Positions 6,889 to 6,905 of a stretch of DNA of 6,905 nt are shown here, piece by piece. Location of the stretch: contig NZ_JAWWCF010000165.1 in assembly GCF_033720595.1 (NCBI RefSeq), positions 1-6,905 of the forward strand, written 5' to 3'. Position 1 is the first letter of the stretch. The number at the start of each line of letters is the position of its first letter. Position numbers and translations under genes: made by a program. The notes beneath the pieces are model-generated. The model was given only the letters and a program-made list of their open reading frames with translations, was not told where the DNA came from and did no database searches. The stretch comes from Lishizhenia sp033720595. GTDB lineage: Bacteria; Bacteroidota; Bacteroidia; Flavobacteriales_D; Crocinitomicaceae.

Positions 6889-6904
6889 TGTTCGGAAACG
6901 TACA
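6889..6904. promoter_or_regulatory. Palindromic operator/enhancer site, promoter-distal copy
   Basis: TGTTCGGAAACGTACA is the same dyad with one arm mismatch (CGTACA for CGAACA). An extra flanking C/G pair at 6888 and 6905 extends the symmetry. Its centre is 21 bp from that of the perfect copy, two helical turns, so two dimers would lie on the same face of the DNA. This suits cooperative binding by an NtrC-type activator. It ends one base before the window edge, so further copies may lie outside. Confidence 0.6.
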
Positions 6905-6905
6905 G

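Noticed and set aside
6820..6905. Bacteroidota sigma-A promoter (TTTG / TAnnTTTG) upstream of the membrane fusion gene, for example around TAGCTTTT.
   Set aside because: No -33 TTTG was found at the required 19-21 bp spacing. The sigma-54-like layout fits better, although a weak sigma-A promoter cannot be excluded.

Overview
The window looks like a piece of a Bacteroidota chromosome (Flavobacteriia/Cytophagia-like). The DNA is AT-rich. The ABC permease is the roughly 800-residue double-FtsX/MacB type common in that phylum. The histidine kinase and sigma-54 regulator resemble families typical of Bacteroidota, and start codons lack clear Shine-Dalgarno sequences. This placement rests on protein character only; no 16S or other marker is present.

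All five protein-coding genes lie on the minus strand, so the window reads right to left. It opens at 6905-6772 with a regulatory region. This holds two 16-bp palindromes 21 bp apart (6889-6904 and 6868-6883), followed by a sigma-54-like -24 element (6808-6813). A tightly packed three-gene transporter operon follows: a HlyD/MacA-type membrane fusion protein (6771-5530, GTG start), a MacB/LolD-type ATPase (5528-4839) and a double MacB/FtsX permease (4833-2419). The gaps between them are 1 and 5 bp.

A 268-bp intergenic region (2418-2151) comes next. It contains an 8-bp GC-rich inverted repeat enclosing 72 nt and followed by a T-rich tract, which is a likely terminator or structured 3' UTR. It also has a possible 19-codon hydrophobic small ORF and a third copy of the palindrome, 17 bp before the next start codon. 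The last two genes form a two-component system: an NtrC-type sigma-54-dependent response regulator (2150-765), then, after 1 bp, a membrane-bound sensor histidine kinase (763 to beyond position 1, cut by the window edge).

The likely circuit is as follows. The kinase senses an envelope or membrane signal and phosphorylates the regulator. The regulator binds the TGTTCG-N4-CGAACA palindromes, activates the sigma-54-type promoter of the efflux operon, and may control its own gene through the third site. The genes themselves are recognisable families. The less expected parts are the shared three-copy palindrome with helically phased spacing, the altered sigma-54-contact loop of the regulator (GAYTGL instead of GAFTGA), and a promoter whose -12 GC is replaced by AA. 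No TolC-like outer-membrane gene is visible. No tRNA, rRNA, CRISPR array or insertion sequence was seen, and no gene-free stretch exceeds 300 bp.
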